A DNA stretch of 64,000 nt from Thiocapsa sp. UBA6158 (GCF_002423035.1 NZ_DIUM01000008.1:16688-80687), one strand, 5' to 3'; numbered from the stretch's first letter, positions 51,703-61,264 are shown. Translations and numbers: made by a program. Notes: generated by a model not told the origin, from the letters alone.

Positions 51703-51731
51703 TTGGGCACGCTGCGCTTTGCCCAACCTAC
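51703..51731 (+). repeat. Right arm of the 29-bp palindromic element
   Basis: Reverse complement of 49598-49626 with a single mismatch. Separated from the intron 3' end by 25 nt. See left arm. Confidence 0.8.
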
Positions 51732-51748
51732 GAGGCGACATTTGGTTG

Positions 51749-51767
51749 TGCCTCGCACGGCTCGGCA
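51749..51767. repeat. 19-bp segment shared with the lipA downstream repeat
   Basis: TGCCTCGCACGGCTCGGCA matches the reverse complement of 32564-32582 at 18 of 19 positions. Lies in the intergenic patch between the palindrome and the attH-like gene. Confidence 0.4.
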
Positions 51768-51800
51768 AAATCTCCGGCCCGCATCCCCCGAAATCAAATC

Positions 51801-51886
51801 ATAAACCGCGTCACAGCCGACGTCGCCCGCACCCGGGATCCCGCGTGCCCACTCGCTCCTCACATGTCATGCCGGATGCGGTTTAT
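51801..51886. repeat. Palindromic-ended repeat, divergent copy
   Basis: 86 bp with perfect 9-bp inverted ends ATAAACCGC/GCGGTTTAT. The interior does not obviously match copies A-D, but size and ends do. The right end abuts the stop codon of the attH-like gene on the - strand. Confidence 0.45.
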
Positions 51887-52960
51887 TCAGAGGTTGTCCG
51901 GCCGTTGCGCATATCCCGTCATCTCCAAATATCCGCGTCCGATCTCACGCTCATCGTCGTAAACTCTGACCGCACCTTCCCAATAGACGACGCCGGTCGA
52001 GCGTCGACCGTCGAGCTCCTGGTCGTCCATCAAAGGTTCCAGGCGGAGGGTCCGCCCCTCGATCTCCAGGGTCCACTCGACGGGATACTCGGCGCCCGTG
52101 CGCGGCGACTGCCAGCGGCGCCGAGGGAGAAGGCGCACCTGCTCGGGTACGAGGATCCGCGCCGGCGCGGTGCCCTCCTGCAGCGTCGCGGCCGCCCAGA
52201 GCGGCGAGCCGTCGTCCGTGCGCATCCGGAAGGCCATCAGCGAGCCGCCGTCGTGCAGGTTGATGCCGATCCAGTCCCAGCCTCGCGCCTCTGCGGGCAT
52301 GATCTCGCTCGACCACTCATGATCGAGCCAGGCATGTCCGCTGACCTTCAGGTCCGCCCTCTCGATGCGGATGCGCCCGTCGACGGCGAGTTGCGGACGG
52401 CTGTAGTAGTAGCTCGCATTGCTCGGATCCGGCGTCTTCTGGCTGAAGCCCTCGCGGCCGTTGAGAAGGGGCGGGCCGGGCGGCGCCAGCGCGAGGTCAA
52501 GATCGAAGGCGTCGGACCTGATGCGGGTCCGATACTGCGTGCCCTCCTCCTCCAGCACCAGCTCCCAATCGCCGATCCAGGCGCGGGTCCGCCCGACGGC
52601 TGCACCGGCCACGGGATCGAGCGCACGCTCGATGCGCTCGGCATGGATCAAGGCCCCGGCGGCCGGATCGGCGATTGCCGCATGGGCCAGGATGAGCTGG
52701 CGCGGTGCGAAGCGGCTCGGATTGTCCGCGCCGATGCCGGTCCCGACCCGAAAGAAGGTGACCTGGAATCCACGCTCGCTGCCGGTCTCGTCGGTCAGCC
52801 AGCCGGTGATGTACCACCATTCGGTGCGGAAATCCGGATGCGCGCCCGTGTCCGCGGGAAAGGCCAAGGAACGCCCCTCGACGACCGTGGCAAAGTCGCT
52901 CGCCGCGACGGACGAGATCGGCCAGCCCAGCATCAGGACCAGCGCAAGCCAGGCGCGCAT
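51887..52960 (-). CDS. AttH/CrtC-like secreted lipocalin-fold protein
   Basis: 357 residues; signal peptide about 1-20 (RAWLALVLMLGWPISSVAA), then tandem lipocalin-like domains of the AttH family: DFRTEWWYITGWL, FQVTFFRVG, HAAIADPA near the start, and GHAWLDHEWSSE and GWDWIGINLHDGG in the middle. Related in fold to CrtC but exported, so not a carotenoid hydratase by default. ATG shares bases with the permease stop (TGATG). Likely the periplasmic partner of the ABC system. Confidence 0.85.
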   Translation of the reverse strand: MRAWLALVLMLGWPISSVAASDFATVVEGRSLAFPADTGAHPDFRTEWWYITGWLTDETGSERGFQVTFFRVGTGIGADNPSRFAPRQLILAHAAIADPAAGALIHAERIERALDPVAGAAVGRTRAWIGDWELVLEEEGTQYRTRIRSDAFDLDLALAPPGPPLLNGREGFSQKTPDPSNASYYYSRPQLAVDGRIRIERADLKVSGHAWLDHEWSSEIMPAEARGWDWIGINLHDGGSLMAFRMRTDDGSPLWAAATLQEGTAPARILVPEQVRLLPRRRWQSPRTGAEYPVEWTLEIEGRTLRLEPLMDDQELDGRRSTGVVYWEGAVRVYDDEREIGRGYLEMTGYAQRPDNL

Positions 52961-55533
52961 CACCAATCCTCCCGAACCGCGAGTACCGCGTCCTGCCGCA
53001 TCGCCTGCCGACCCGCGAGTCTGGCGGCGAGCGCGGCGAGTAGGATCATCGCCGAGCCGAAAACCAGCAGCAGGCCGAACGGAAGCTGCATGTCCATGCT
53101 CCAGTGAAAACTCTGTGGGTTGATGACCTCGATCAGGATCAGCGCGATCGCTCCGCCGGCGACCAGGCCGACGCCGACGCCGACCGCGGCGGTCAGTGCC
53201 GCCTCCAAGGCCAGGAGTGCACCGATCCGGCATCGCGGCAGACCCAGATGACGCAGGATCCCGAACTCCTTGCGACGACTGCTCGCAAGCGCGGCGAAGG
53301 TGGTCCCGATGCCGAAGAGCCCGATCGTCACCGCGACAGCCAGCATCAGATAAGTCGCCAGAAAGGTGCGATCGAAGACCTGGAGGATCATGCCGCGCAG
53401 CTCTCCGGGCAAAATCATCTCGCTGACCCGATCGCCGAGTGTTGCACGGATGGCGGTCATCACCTGGACGGGATCGGCCTTGGGCGCCAGTGTCAGACCC
53501 AGATCATTGGTACGCCGATCGCCGGTCAAGGCGCGGAAGGTCGCAAGCTCGATCACCGCCGCTCCTTGCTGGCGTGCGTAATCCCGCCAGATGCCGACGA
53601 CGCGAAAGATTTGCAGCTGCTCGCCGATGGGCAGGGCGAGTGGATCCCCGACCCCGAGGTCCAGCCGATCGGCCAGGGCCTCCGAGATCCAGGTCGGCGG
53701 ATCCGTACCCGGCCCGTCGGGTGGATCGAGCGTACCGGCGACGAGCGGAAGACCCGAGGTGTCCTGAACCGGTCGGGCGATCAGCGCGATCGCCTCGCGT
53801 ACCTCGCCGATGCGCAGGCTCTCGAAGCGCACCGGGCGTACCGCCGCCACGCCCGGCAGCGCGGCTACGCGCGCGACGGCGTCCGGATCCAGATAGCCGC
53901 TCGCGCCCGAGTCGGATGCGCGTAGATAGAGATCCGCGGGGAGCATCCGGGTCAGCCAGTCGTCGAGCGAGTCACGGAACGAGTCGACCATGATCGCCAT
54001 CGACACCGCCAGTGCGACGCTGGCGACAACCCCGACACCCGCCACGACCGCCTGACCCGGGGCCGCGGCGAGGCGCGCCCGTGCCAACCGGGTGACGAGC
54101 GAGCCCCGCGCCGGCAAGAGCCGCATCGCCCCGACCGTGGCCCCCGGAATCGCGAGAACGGCGCCGACCAGGATGAGTGCGACGGCGAGATAACCCGACA
54201 CCGGAACACCGCCGACCGGTGGCAGCAGACAGAGCAAGGCGGCCAGGATCAGGGCGATCAGTGCCGCACCCCAGCGCGGACGTGCCTGATAGACCTCGGC
54301 CTCGTCGCCCGCCCGCAGGCCGCGGGCGGGCACCATCTGCGCGGCCTCGCGAGCCGGCAACCAGGTGCCGGCCACGCCCGCCAGCACGCCGAGCGCGAGA
54401 TAGGCCAGGGTCAGCAACGGCTCGACGCGCATCTGCGGGGCGACGCCTCGGAAGAAACCCGCGCCTAGATCGCCGCCGATCAGGCTGAAGGCCAGCGCGG
54501 TCAGCAGATAGGCCAGGATCACGCCGATCACGCCGCCGACCACCCCCAGCAAGGCGCCCTCCGCCAGCAACCCGCGCCGCAGGCTCCCGCGGTCGAGCCC
54601 GAGCGCGCGCAGGAAGGCGAATTCGCGGCGTCTGCGCACGACCGCGAGCCACTGTGTCGAGAAGACCAGGAAGCCGCCGGTCAGGAGCGCGATGGCGGCA
54701 AGCATGGTCAGATTGACCCGATAGGCGCGCGACACGCCCGTGACCTCGGAGGCCGTCTCCTCCGGTGTCAGGAGTGTGACGCCCGGCGGCAGCAGGGTAC
54801 GCAATTGCTTCGGCACCGACCCGCGCTCGATCCCCGGTGCGAGTCTCAGATCGATCCGGGTGAGGCGACCGATCCGATCGAAGGTCTCCTGGGCACCTGC
54901 GATGTCCATCACGGCCAGCACCTGCCCGACCCCCGCGCCGGGCACGGATCCGGCGACCCGCAGACGCGCCTCGCCGAGCCCGACCTGGACCGCGACCTCA
55001 TCCCCGGCATCCAGCCCGAGTCGCGTGGCCGCGGCAGGGCTCAAAAAGACGGCATCGGGCTGGAGTGCAGCGAGTCGATCGGGTCGATCCGCGTCGGAGC
55101 TTTCGGGGGCATCGTCCGTCTTCGTCTCTGCTGTCTCGGCCACGGGCAGCAACGAAGGGGTGACCTGCGCGACGCGGAAGAGATCGATCCCGAACACCCG
55201 CAACGTCTCGTCGCGACCCGGCAGCCGTGCCTGAATCTCCAGGAGCGGACTCGCCGCAGCCACCGCCGGATGCAGGGCGATCCGCGCATAGAGCGCGTCG
55301 TCGAAGCCGCTGCGCGGACCGACCACCTGAAGATCGGCCTCGCCGCTCAACAAGCGCATCCCGCGATCGAGCTCGTCGAGCGCGGCGGTATGGATGAGCT
55401 GCACCGCCAGCCCGAGCGCCACGCCGAGCGCGATTGCGAGCAGAGACAGCGCGGTTGCCAAACGGCGCCGCCGAAGACTGGCGAGAAAGACATGCCGCAG
55501 GGCAGCACTGTTGTCGGATCCGAGGAGGCCCAT
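52960..55533 (-). CDS. ABC transporter permease, FtsX-type (two-domain)
   Basis: 857 residues from the ATG at 55533 (AGGACG upstream); an ATG 15 nt further up overlaps the ATPase gene more. Two FtsX units: N-terminal helix about 25-50 with a large periplasmic domain (about 50-250), helices about 255-420, a central pair of helices, a second periplasmic domain (about 520-730) and three C-terminal helices. Single long permeases of this kind resemble fused LolC/E or AttF-AttG. Predicted to be in a mechanotransmission-type exporter acting on lipids or lipoproteins. Confidence 0.85.
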   Translation of the reverse strand: MGLLGSDNSAALRHVFLASLRRRRLATALSLLAIALGVALGLAVQLIHTAALDELDRGMRLLSGEADLQVVGPRSGFDDALYARIALHPAVAAASPLLEIQARLPGRDETLRVFGIDLFRVAQVTPSLLPVAETAETKTDDAPESSDADRPDRLAALQPDAVFLSPAAATRLGLDAGDEVAVQVGLGEARLRVAGSVPGAGVGQVLAVMDIAGAQETFDRIGRLTRIDLRLAPGIERGSVPKQLRTLLPPGVTLLTPEETASEVTGVSRAYRVNLTMLAAIALLTGGFLVFSTQWLAVVRRRREFAFLRALGLDRGSLRRGLLAEGALLGVVGGVIGVILAYLLTALAFSLIGGDLGAGFFRGVAPQMRVEPLLTLAYLALGVLAGVAGTWLPAREAAQMVPARGLRAGDEAEVYQARPRWGAALIALILAALLCLLPPVGGVPVSGYLAVALILVGAVLAIPGATVGAMRLLPARGSLVTRLARARLAAAPGQAVVAGVGVVASVALAVSMAIMVDSFRDSLDDWLTRMLPADLYLRASDSGASGYLDPDAVARVAALPGVAAVRPVRFESLRIGEVREAIALIARPVQDTSGLPLVAGTLDPPDGPGTDPPTWISEALADRLDLGVGDPLALPIGEQLQIFRVVGIWRDYARQQGAAVIELATFRALTGDRRTNDLGLTLAPKADPVQVMTAIRATLGDRVSEMILPGELRGMILQVFDRTFLATYLMLAVAVTIGLFGIGTTFAALASSRRKEFGILRHLGLPRCRIGALLALEAALTAAVGVGVGLVAGGAIALILIEVINPQSFHWSMDMQLPFGLLLVFGSAMILLAALAARLAGRQAMRQDAVLAVREDW

Positions 55534-55537
55534 CGTC

Positions 55538-56209
55538 CTATCCCGCATCCTCGACCAGTCCGCTCGCGGTCAGCCGCAGGATGCGATCGGCATGGGCGGC
55601 CGCCGCGCGCGAATGCGTGACCAGGATCCCGATTGCACCGGCGTTATGAATGCCCTCGAAGAGCAACTCGAGCACGCCCTGTGCGCGATCCGGGTCCAGG
55701 TTCCCGGTCGGCTCGTCGCAAAGCACGACCGCCGGCGTATGCACCAATGCGCGGGCGATGGCGACACGCTGCAGCTCGCCGCCCGAGAGATGACGTGGCC
55801 AGTCGTCGCCGCGCCGACCCAGTCCGACCCGCTCGAGCATGGCGCGGGCGCGACGGTCGGCGAGGGCCTCCTTCTCGTCGAGCAGCCACAGCGGCAGAGC
55901 GACGTTCTGGGCCAAGGTCAGGTGCGGCAGGACATGGAACGCCTGGAACACGAATCCCAGCTCGCGCCGACGCAGCCGCGAGCAGGCATCCTCGTCGAGT
56001 GCGGTCACCTCGGTGTCGCGCAACCGGATGCGGCCGCCGTCGACCGGCTCGAGACCCGCGATGCAGTTCAGCAGGGTCGACTTGCCCACGCCGGACTCGC
56101 CCATCACGGCGACCGATTCGCCCGGGGAGAGGCTCAAAGAGACCTGCTCGAAGAGGGGGTGATCCAGTGAGGTGTCGAAACGCTTCGAGAGGTTTTCGAT
56201 GGACAGCAT
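55538..56209 (-). CDS. ABC transporter ATP-binding protein (LolD/MacB type)
   Basis: 223 residues from the ATG at 56209 (MLSIENLSKRF); upstream in-frame starts add non-conserved residues. Walker A GESGVGKST, Q-loop FVFQAFHVLPHLT, signature LSGGELQRVAIARAL, Walker B VVLCDEPTGNLD, H-loop LVTHS. First gene of the ATPase-permease-AttH operon. Confidence 0.93.
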   Translation of the reverse strand: MLSIENLSKRFDTSLDHPLFEQVSLSLSPGESVAVMGESGVGKSTLLNCIAGLEPVDGGRIRLRDTEVTALDEDACSRLRRRELGFVFQAFHVLPHLTLAQNVALPLWLLDEKEALADRRARAMLERVGLGRRGDDWPRHLSGGELQRVAIARALVHTPAVVLCDEPTGNLDPDRAQGVLELLFEGIHNAGAIGILVTHSRAAAAHADRILRLTASGLVEDAG

Positions 56210-56385
56210 CGGTGATCTACATCCTGTCATGGGCGGGCGCCATTCTATCCGCAACCGGGTCGCGACCGGCACCGAAAACCCTTTGCGTCATTCGCGCCTT
56301 TGCGTTTCAAATGAACCCGCGCGCGCCGGCCGCACACATCGAGGCGGGCCGCCGCCGACATGACCATCCGCCAAAGAGGCCATCG

Positions 56386-57093
56386 ATGAGGGTTCAGGTT
56401 CTGCAACACGTCCCGTTCGAGGGCATCGGCTCGATGGCGCCTTGGTTGGCGGCGCGCGGCGTGACCCCGGACTACACGCGCTTCTACGACGACGGCCTGC
56501 TCCCGCCGGTGGATGGCCTCGACCTGGTCATCGTCATGGGCGGTCCGATGAGCGTCAACGACGAGGCACAGCTGTCTTGGCTGTGTGCCGAGAAGCAGTT
56601 TCTGCGCGAGGCGATCGCACACGGGGTCCGGGTGCTCGGGGTTTGTCTGGGCGCACAACTGATCGCAAACGCACTCGGTGCCCGCGTCTATCCCAATGCG
56701 GAGAAGGAGATCGGCTGGTTTCCGATTCAAGGGGTTTCCGAGGATGCGGTCCCGGGTGACGCTTGTTGTCGGTTTCCGGCCGAAAGCCTGGTCTTCCACT
56801 GGCACGGCGAGACCTTCGATCTGCCGCCCGGCGCGGTGCGACTGGCGCGCAGCGCGGCCTGCGAGAACCAGGCGTTCCGCTTCGGCGGGCAGGTGGTCGG
56901 GCTCCAGTTCCACCTGGAAGCCACGCCGGAGAGCGCCGCGGCGATCCTCGGTCACTGCGGGGATGAGCTGGTGCCCGCGGCTTGGATCCAGACCGAGGCG
57001 GCGATTCGCCGGGTCGATGCGGCCGTCTACGCCGAGGCCAATCGTCTGATGGGGCGAATCCTGGAGGATCTCGTCGGAGCGGCGAGCCCCTGA
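56386..57093 (+). CDS. Class I glutamine amidotransferase-like protein
   Basis: 235 residues. Nucleophile Cys in VLGVCLGAQLIA, His-Glu pair in GLQFHLEATPE. Stand-alone GMP-synthase-like amidotransferases of this type have been linked to various amide or gamma-glutamyl chemistry; the substrate is not determined. Starts at ATG 56386, after 176 nt of gap divergent from the ABC operon. Confidence 0.85.
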   Translation: MRVQVLQHVPFEGIGSMAPWLAARGVTPDYTRFYDDGLLPPVDGLDLVIVMGGPMSVNDEAQLSWLCAEKQFLREAIAHGVRVLGVCLGAQLIANALGARVYPNAEKEIGWFPIQGVSEDAVPGDACCRFPAESLVFHWHGETFDLPPGAVRLARSAACENQAFRFGGQVVGLQFHLEATPESAAAILGHCGDELVPAAWIQTEAAIRRVDAAVYAEANRLMGRILEDLVGAASP

Positions 57094-57181
57094 TCCGCCC
57101 GAGTGGCCCCGAGTCCTCGCGATCCGCCCGTATCGAGGCCGCATCCCGGGCTTCAACCATACACGCAGAGGTGACACGCCG

Positions 57182-57478
57182 ATGGAGATCCCGAGCTTCC
57201 TCGTGCAGTGGCCGTTGCAGGCCGTGCTCGCGATCGTGGCGGGCCTGATCATCCTGATCGTTCCGCGCGTCCTCAACTACGCCGTTGCGATCTACCTGCT
57301 CGCGGTCGGGACGCTCGGGCTCCTGCTGGTCTATCAGGGGCAGGCGGTGAAGGCGCAGCCCATCATCGCGCTGGTTGCCGGTGTGCTCATCCTGGTCAAG
57401 CCCAACATCCTCAACTACGTCATCGGGATCTACCTGATCCTCGTGGGTTTGCTCGAGGCCGGTGTCATTCGCATCTAA
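57182..57478 (+). CDS. DUF3096 membrane protein
   Basis: 98 residues, two hydrophobic hairpins that are internal repeats: IVAGLIILIVPRVLNYAVAI and LVAGVLILVKPNILNYVIGI, each followed by YL(L/I)xVG. RBS AGGTGACACGCCG. Function unknown. Its TAA stop is the first TAA of the repeat end TAAACCCCG (copy D). Confidence 0.85.
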   Translation: MEIPSFLVQWPLQAVLAIVAGLIILIVPRVLNYAVAIYLLAVGTLGLLLVYQGQAVKAQPIIALVAGVLILVKPNILNYVIGIYLILVGLLEAGVIRI

Positions 57479-57563
57479 ACCCCGTCAGCAGCGGTATGCG
57501 TCGTTTTCGGAATGGAGCTGCTTCGGCCAGATCCTCGAACGTCCGAGCTGACGCGCTTTAGTC
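57473..57563 (-). repeat. 90-bp palindromic-ended repeat, copy D
   Basis: 91 bp, reverse orientation. Starts in the stop region of the DUF3096 gene (TCTAAACCCCG) and contains GCGGTATGCGTCGTTTTCGG, the complement of the CCGAAAAC..CGCATACCGC core of copy A. The right end GACGCGCTTTAG is degenerate. Confidence 0.6.
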
Positions 57564-57720
57564 GCTCATCCGGTGCGGGTCGATCGCCCGGGTGCGCGCA
57601 TCCCGCAGCCTTGCGCATTGTTGCGCTCCATGCCGGCAACCCGAAGATCGTCGATGGCGGCTTGAACTCGCAGGACGGCAATGCCAGACTCCCGCAGCTT
57701 CCAACGACGATCCTGTGGTT

Positions 57721-58695
57721 ATGGACCTGAACTTTCTCGACTTCGAACAGCCCATCGCAGAGCTCGAGGCCAAGATCGAAGAGCTGCGGCTCGTCCGCTT
57801 CGACAACGAGCTGAACATCCAAGAAGAGATCGAGCGGCTTCATATCAAGTGTGTCGCGCTGACCGACTCCATCTTCTCCGCGCTCACTCCTTGGCAGATC
57901 TCGCAGCTCTCGCGGCATCCGCAGCGCCCCTATCTGCTGGACTACGTGCGGCGGATCTTCGACGAGTTCCACGAGCTGCACGGGGATCGGGCCTTTGCGG
58001 ACGACCCCGCCATCGTCGGCGGGTTGGCCCGGATCGAAGGTCGGCCTGTGATGGTGATCGGTCATCAGAAGGGCCGCGACACCAAGGAGAAGATCCTGCG
58101 CAACTTCGGGATGCCGCGTCCCGAAGGCTATCGCAAGGCGTTGCGTCTGATGGAGATGGCGGAGCGCTTCAGTCTGCCGATCCTGACCTTCATCGATACG
58201 CCGGGCGCCTATCCGGGTGTCGGTGCCGAGGAGCGCGGCCAGAGCGAGGCGATCGCGCGCAACCTGCGCGAGATGTCCAGGCTGCGCACGCCGATCCTCT
58301 GCACGGTCGTCGGCGAGGGCGGCTCGGGCGGCGCGCTGGCCATCGGCGTCGGCGACTGGTTGGGTATGTTGCAGTTCAGTACCTATTCCGTGATCTCGCC
58401 CGAGGGCTGTGCCTCCATCCTCTGGAAGAGCGCCGAGAAGGCCCAGCTCGCCGCCGAGGCGATGGCCATCACCTCGGACAAGCTCCTCGAGCAGGGTCTG
58501 ATCGATCAGATCATCAAGGAGCCGCTCGGCGGCGCACACCGCAACCCGGAGGCGACCGCCGCCTCGATCAAAGCAGCGCTCCTGACCCGTCTCGACGAGC
58601 TGTGCGGGACCGATCCGGATGTGCTGATCGCCGCGCGCTACAAGCGCCTGATGGGCTACGGCAAGTTCAAGGACGAACGTCCGGCGCCGCGGTGA
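57721..58695 (+). CDS. accA: Acetyl-CoA carboxylase carboxyltransferase alpha subunit
   Basis: With AccD transfers CO2 from carboxybiotin to acetyl-CoA. 324 residues; starts MDLNFLDFEQPIAELEAKIE, carries ERQSE-like GHQKGRDTKEK, FIDTPGAYPGVGAEERGQSE and GEGGSGGALAIGVGD. ATG 57721; an upstream GTG at 57715 is possible. tilS begins 4 nt after its stop, so the two form an operon. Confidence 0.97.
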   Translation: MDLNFLDFEQPIAELEAKIEELRLVRFDNELNIQEEIERLHIKCVALTDSIFSALTPWQISQLSRHPQRPYLLDYVRRIFDEFHELHGDRAFADDPAIVGGLARIEGRPVMVIGHQKGRDTKEKILRNFGMPRPEGYRKALRLMEMAERFSLPILTFIDTPGAYPGVGAEERGQSEAIARNLREMSRLRTPILCTVVGEGGSGGALAIGVGDWLGMLQFSTYSVISPEGCASILWKSAEKAQLAAEAMAITSDKLLEQGLIDQIIKEPLGGAHRNPEATAASIKAALLTRLDELCGTDPDVLIAARYKRLMGYGKFKDERPAPR

Positions 58696-58699
58696 GGCC

Positions 58700-60055
58700 A
58701 TGACCGGGCGCGTCCCGGAGCACGTGGCCGAGGCGCTGCGCCGACTCGGCCCGTGCGGCGACGGCTGGGTCGCCTTCAGCGGCGGAACCGATTCGACTGC
58801 TTTGCTTCACGCGGCCGCCACCCGAGCTGATCACCCGCCCGGCACACTGCGGGCCATTCACATCGACCACGGTCTTCACCCCGACTCTCTTGGTTGGGCC
58901 GAACACTGTCGGCGCATCTGCGACGCCCTCGGCGTCCCTCTCGTGGTGCGCCGTCTGAATCTCAAACCCATCCACGGAGCGAGTCTCGAGGCGACGGCGC
59001 GCGAGGCACGCTATTGCGCCCTCGCCGACGTGCTGCGACCGGGCGATCTCATGCTGACGGCACACAATCAGGACGATCAGGCCGAGACGCTGCTGCTCGC
59101 ACTCTTGCGCGGGAGCGGGGTTCACGGGTTGGCGGCGATGCCGCGGGAGGCGGGTCTCGGGCGAGGCCGTCTGGTGCGGCCCCTGCTGGATGTCCCGAGG
59201 GCGGTGTTGGAGCAGTATGTCCGCTCCTTCGGGCTGTCGTGGATCGAGGATCCGAGCAACGCATCGCTGCTGATGGACCGCAATTATCTGCGCAACAGCG
59301 TCCTCCCCTTGCTGCGCTTGCGCTGGCCGGGACTCTCCGTGACCCTCGCGCGCAGTGCGGGGCATTGTGCCGAGGCGGCGCAACTGGTCGATGGTGTGGC
59401 GGCAGAGCTCCTGGAGGCGTGCGCCGGCGGGCATCCGGGTACGCTCGGCATCCGGGCGCTCGGGTCGCTGGAACTCCCGCACCGCAAGGCCATATTGCGA
59501 CTGTGGCTGCGTCGACGCGGATTCGTGCTGCCCGACACGCGTCATCTCGCGCGCATCCTCGACGAGGTCCTTCCGGCCCGTGCGGATGCCGATCCGCTGG
59601 TCGCCTGGTCGGGCTGCGAGGTGCGTCGCTATCGTGACGACCTCTTCGCCCTTGCTCCCTTGCCGCCGCCGCCCGGTGCATCGAGGATCCCTCGTGCGCC
59701 GGGCGGGATGCCTCCAGTGCTCGAGCTTCCGGCCGGGCTCGGATGGCTGCAATGGGAGGATGTCAGCGACGGCTCGGAGCCGGCTCCGACGGTGCGTTTC
59801 GGCGCGACCGGCCAGAGCTGCCGACCGAGCCTGATGTCCCGCCGGCGCACCCTCAAGAACCTCTTTCAGGAAGCCGGCATCCCGCGCTGGTTGCGTCCCT
59901 ACGTCCCCTTGGTGTTTTCGGGAGACATCCTGATTGCCGTCGCCGGCGTGTGCGGATGCCGCGACGCGTCCCGGGGCCCGGCCACGTCTGATGTACCGCA
60001 ATGGCGCGGCCATCCTTGGGAAGACCTCGCTCTATTTCGAAATCGAGCCGAATGA
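58700..60055 (+). CDS. tilS: tRNA(Ile)-lysidine synthase
   Basis: Makes lysidine at C34 of tRNA-Ile(CAU). 451 residues; PP-loop FSGGTDST (residues about 26-33), NQDDQAET motif, N-terminal ATPase domain, TilS substrate-binding domain and a C-terminal RRTLKNLFQEAGIPRWLR segment. Operon with accA as in many gammaproteobacteria. Confidence 0.95.
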   Translation: MTGRVPEHVAEALRRLGPCGDGWVAFSGGTDSTALLHAAATRADHPPGTLRAIHIDHGLHPDSLGWAEHCRRICDALGVPLVVRRLNLKPIHGASLEATAREARYCALADVLRPGDLMLTAHNQDDQAETLLLALLRGSGVHGLAAMPREAGLGRGRLVRPLLDVPRAVLEQYVRSFGLSWIEDPSNASLLMDRNYLRNSVLPLLRLRWPGLSVTLARSAGHCAEAAQLVDGVAAELLEACAGGHPGTLGIRALGSLELPHRKAILRLWLRRRGFVLPDTRHLARILDEVLPARADADPLVAWSGCEVRRYRDDLFALAPLPPPPGASRIPRAPGGMPPVLELPAGLGWLQWEDVSDGSEPAPTVRFGATGQSCRPSLMSRRRTLKNLFQEAGIPRWLRPYVPLVFSGDILIAVAGVCGCRDASRGPATSDVPQWRGHPWEDLALFRNRAE

Positions 60056-60278
60056 CCCCGCGACCGACGCCACTGAAGGTGATGTCGCAGAATGGGCATC
60101 ACGATTTCACATGTCTGGAAGACCTGCGGTGATGTGGAATCGAATTCATTCGCCCCTACACGCCGGCGGATCCTTTCTCGAAAATCATCTAAAAATCCGG
60201 AGTCGCGTCGCTCAAAGGCCATTGTCGCGCGCAAGGCCGAAAGCACCTCGGACCCGAGAGGATCGCTCGAGACGCGAC

Positions 60279-61139
60279 TCAGTAAAGCGCATTCATCATC
60301 TTGGCGCGATACCCGGCGACCAGGTCGCCGCCGCCGAGCAGATCGAAGACCGCCAGCATCCCTTTGCGTGCGGCGTCTTCCTGAAAGGCGCGGTCGCGTT
60401 TCATGAGGGTCAGAAGATTCTCCAGCGCCGACGCATAATCACCGCGCATGACCTGGTGTGCGGCAAGCTGGTAGCGGGCCAGGCTGTCCTTGGGGTCATC
60501 CGAGAGTTGCGCGATCAGGTCCGATTCCGATGGAGCGTCTTCGAGTGCCGTCGCGAACCGCAGCTGTCCACGCAGCGCCAAGACCTCGGGCTCGCCTGCA
60601 AGCTCGATCGGGAGCTTGTCGAGCGCCGCCTGCGCCTCGGCAAGCTCGCCCCGAGCCGCCAAGAGTTGAAGCTCGGCGAGCGCCAGGCGGGCGTTCTCCG
60701 GATCCGCCTCTCGTGCCCGATCGATCAGGGTCCGGGCGCCGTCGAGATCGCCCGCGACCAGCAGCCCCTGCGCCTGTGCCAAAAGCCCGTCGGAGGCACG
60801 CGGGATGTGTTGGTCGATGAATTCGCGGATCTGACCCTCGGGAAGGGCGCCCATGAACTGATCCACGGGTCGCCCGGACTTGAACAACTGCACCGTCGGG
60901 AGGCTGCGGATACCGAACTCGGCGGCCAACGCCTGTTGCTCTTCGGTGTTGACCTTAGCCAGAATGAAGCGCCCGCGGTACTCGGCGGCCAGATTGGCGA
61001 GGATGGGCATCAGCATGCGGCAGGGCGCACACCAGTCGGCCCAGAAATCGACGAGGACGGGACGCTCGAACGAGCCCTCCACGACGACCGCCTGAAAATT
61101 CTCCGCCGTGACGGTCACAATGTACGGTGAATCGGCCAT
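60279..61139 (-). CDS. cnoX: Thioredoxin-TPR chaperedoxin (CnoX/YbbN)
   Basis: 286 residues: thioredoxin domain about 1-110 with active site WCAPC, then TPR-like helices about 115-286. CnoX protects substrates from over-oxidation and hands them to GroEL/DnaK; E. coli CnoX lacks a functional CxxC, whereas this one keeps both cysteines, so it may also reduce disulfides. Divergent from trxC. Confidence 0.9.
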   Translation of the reverse strand: MADSPYIVTVTAENFQAVVVEGSFERPVLVDFWADWCAPCRMLMPILANLAAEYRGRFILAKVNTEEQQALAAEFGIRSLPTVQLFKSGRPVDQFMGALPEGQIREFIDQHIPRASDGLLAQAQGLLVAGDLDGARTLIDRAREADPENARLALAELQLLAARGELAEAQAALDKLPIELAGEPEVLALRGQLRFATALEDAPSESDLIAQLSDDPKDSLARYQLAAHQVMRGDYASALENLLTLMKRDRAFQEDAARKGMLAVFDLLGGGDLVAGYRAKMMNALY

Positions 61140-61264
61140 GATCGGGACACTCCATAAAGACGGATCGGATGGCGTGGATCTAACCGTCGAACATAGCTGT
61201 CGGATGAGGTCGATTCAAGCCGATCGAGCCGGGTCTCCGGAAACAACCGCAAGGAGTCATCGCT

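Noticed and set aside
51887..52960. Second crtC (carotenoid hydratase)
   Set aside because: Related fold, but it has a signal peptide, AttH-type motifs and an ABC-transporter context; the true crtC is at 14.1-15.0 kb.
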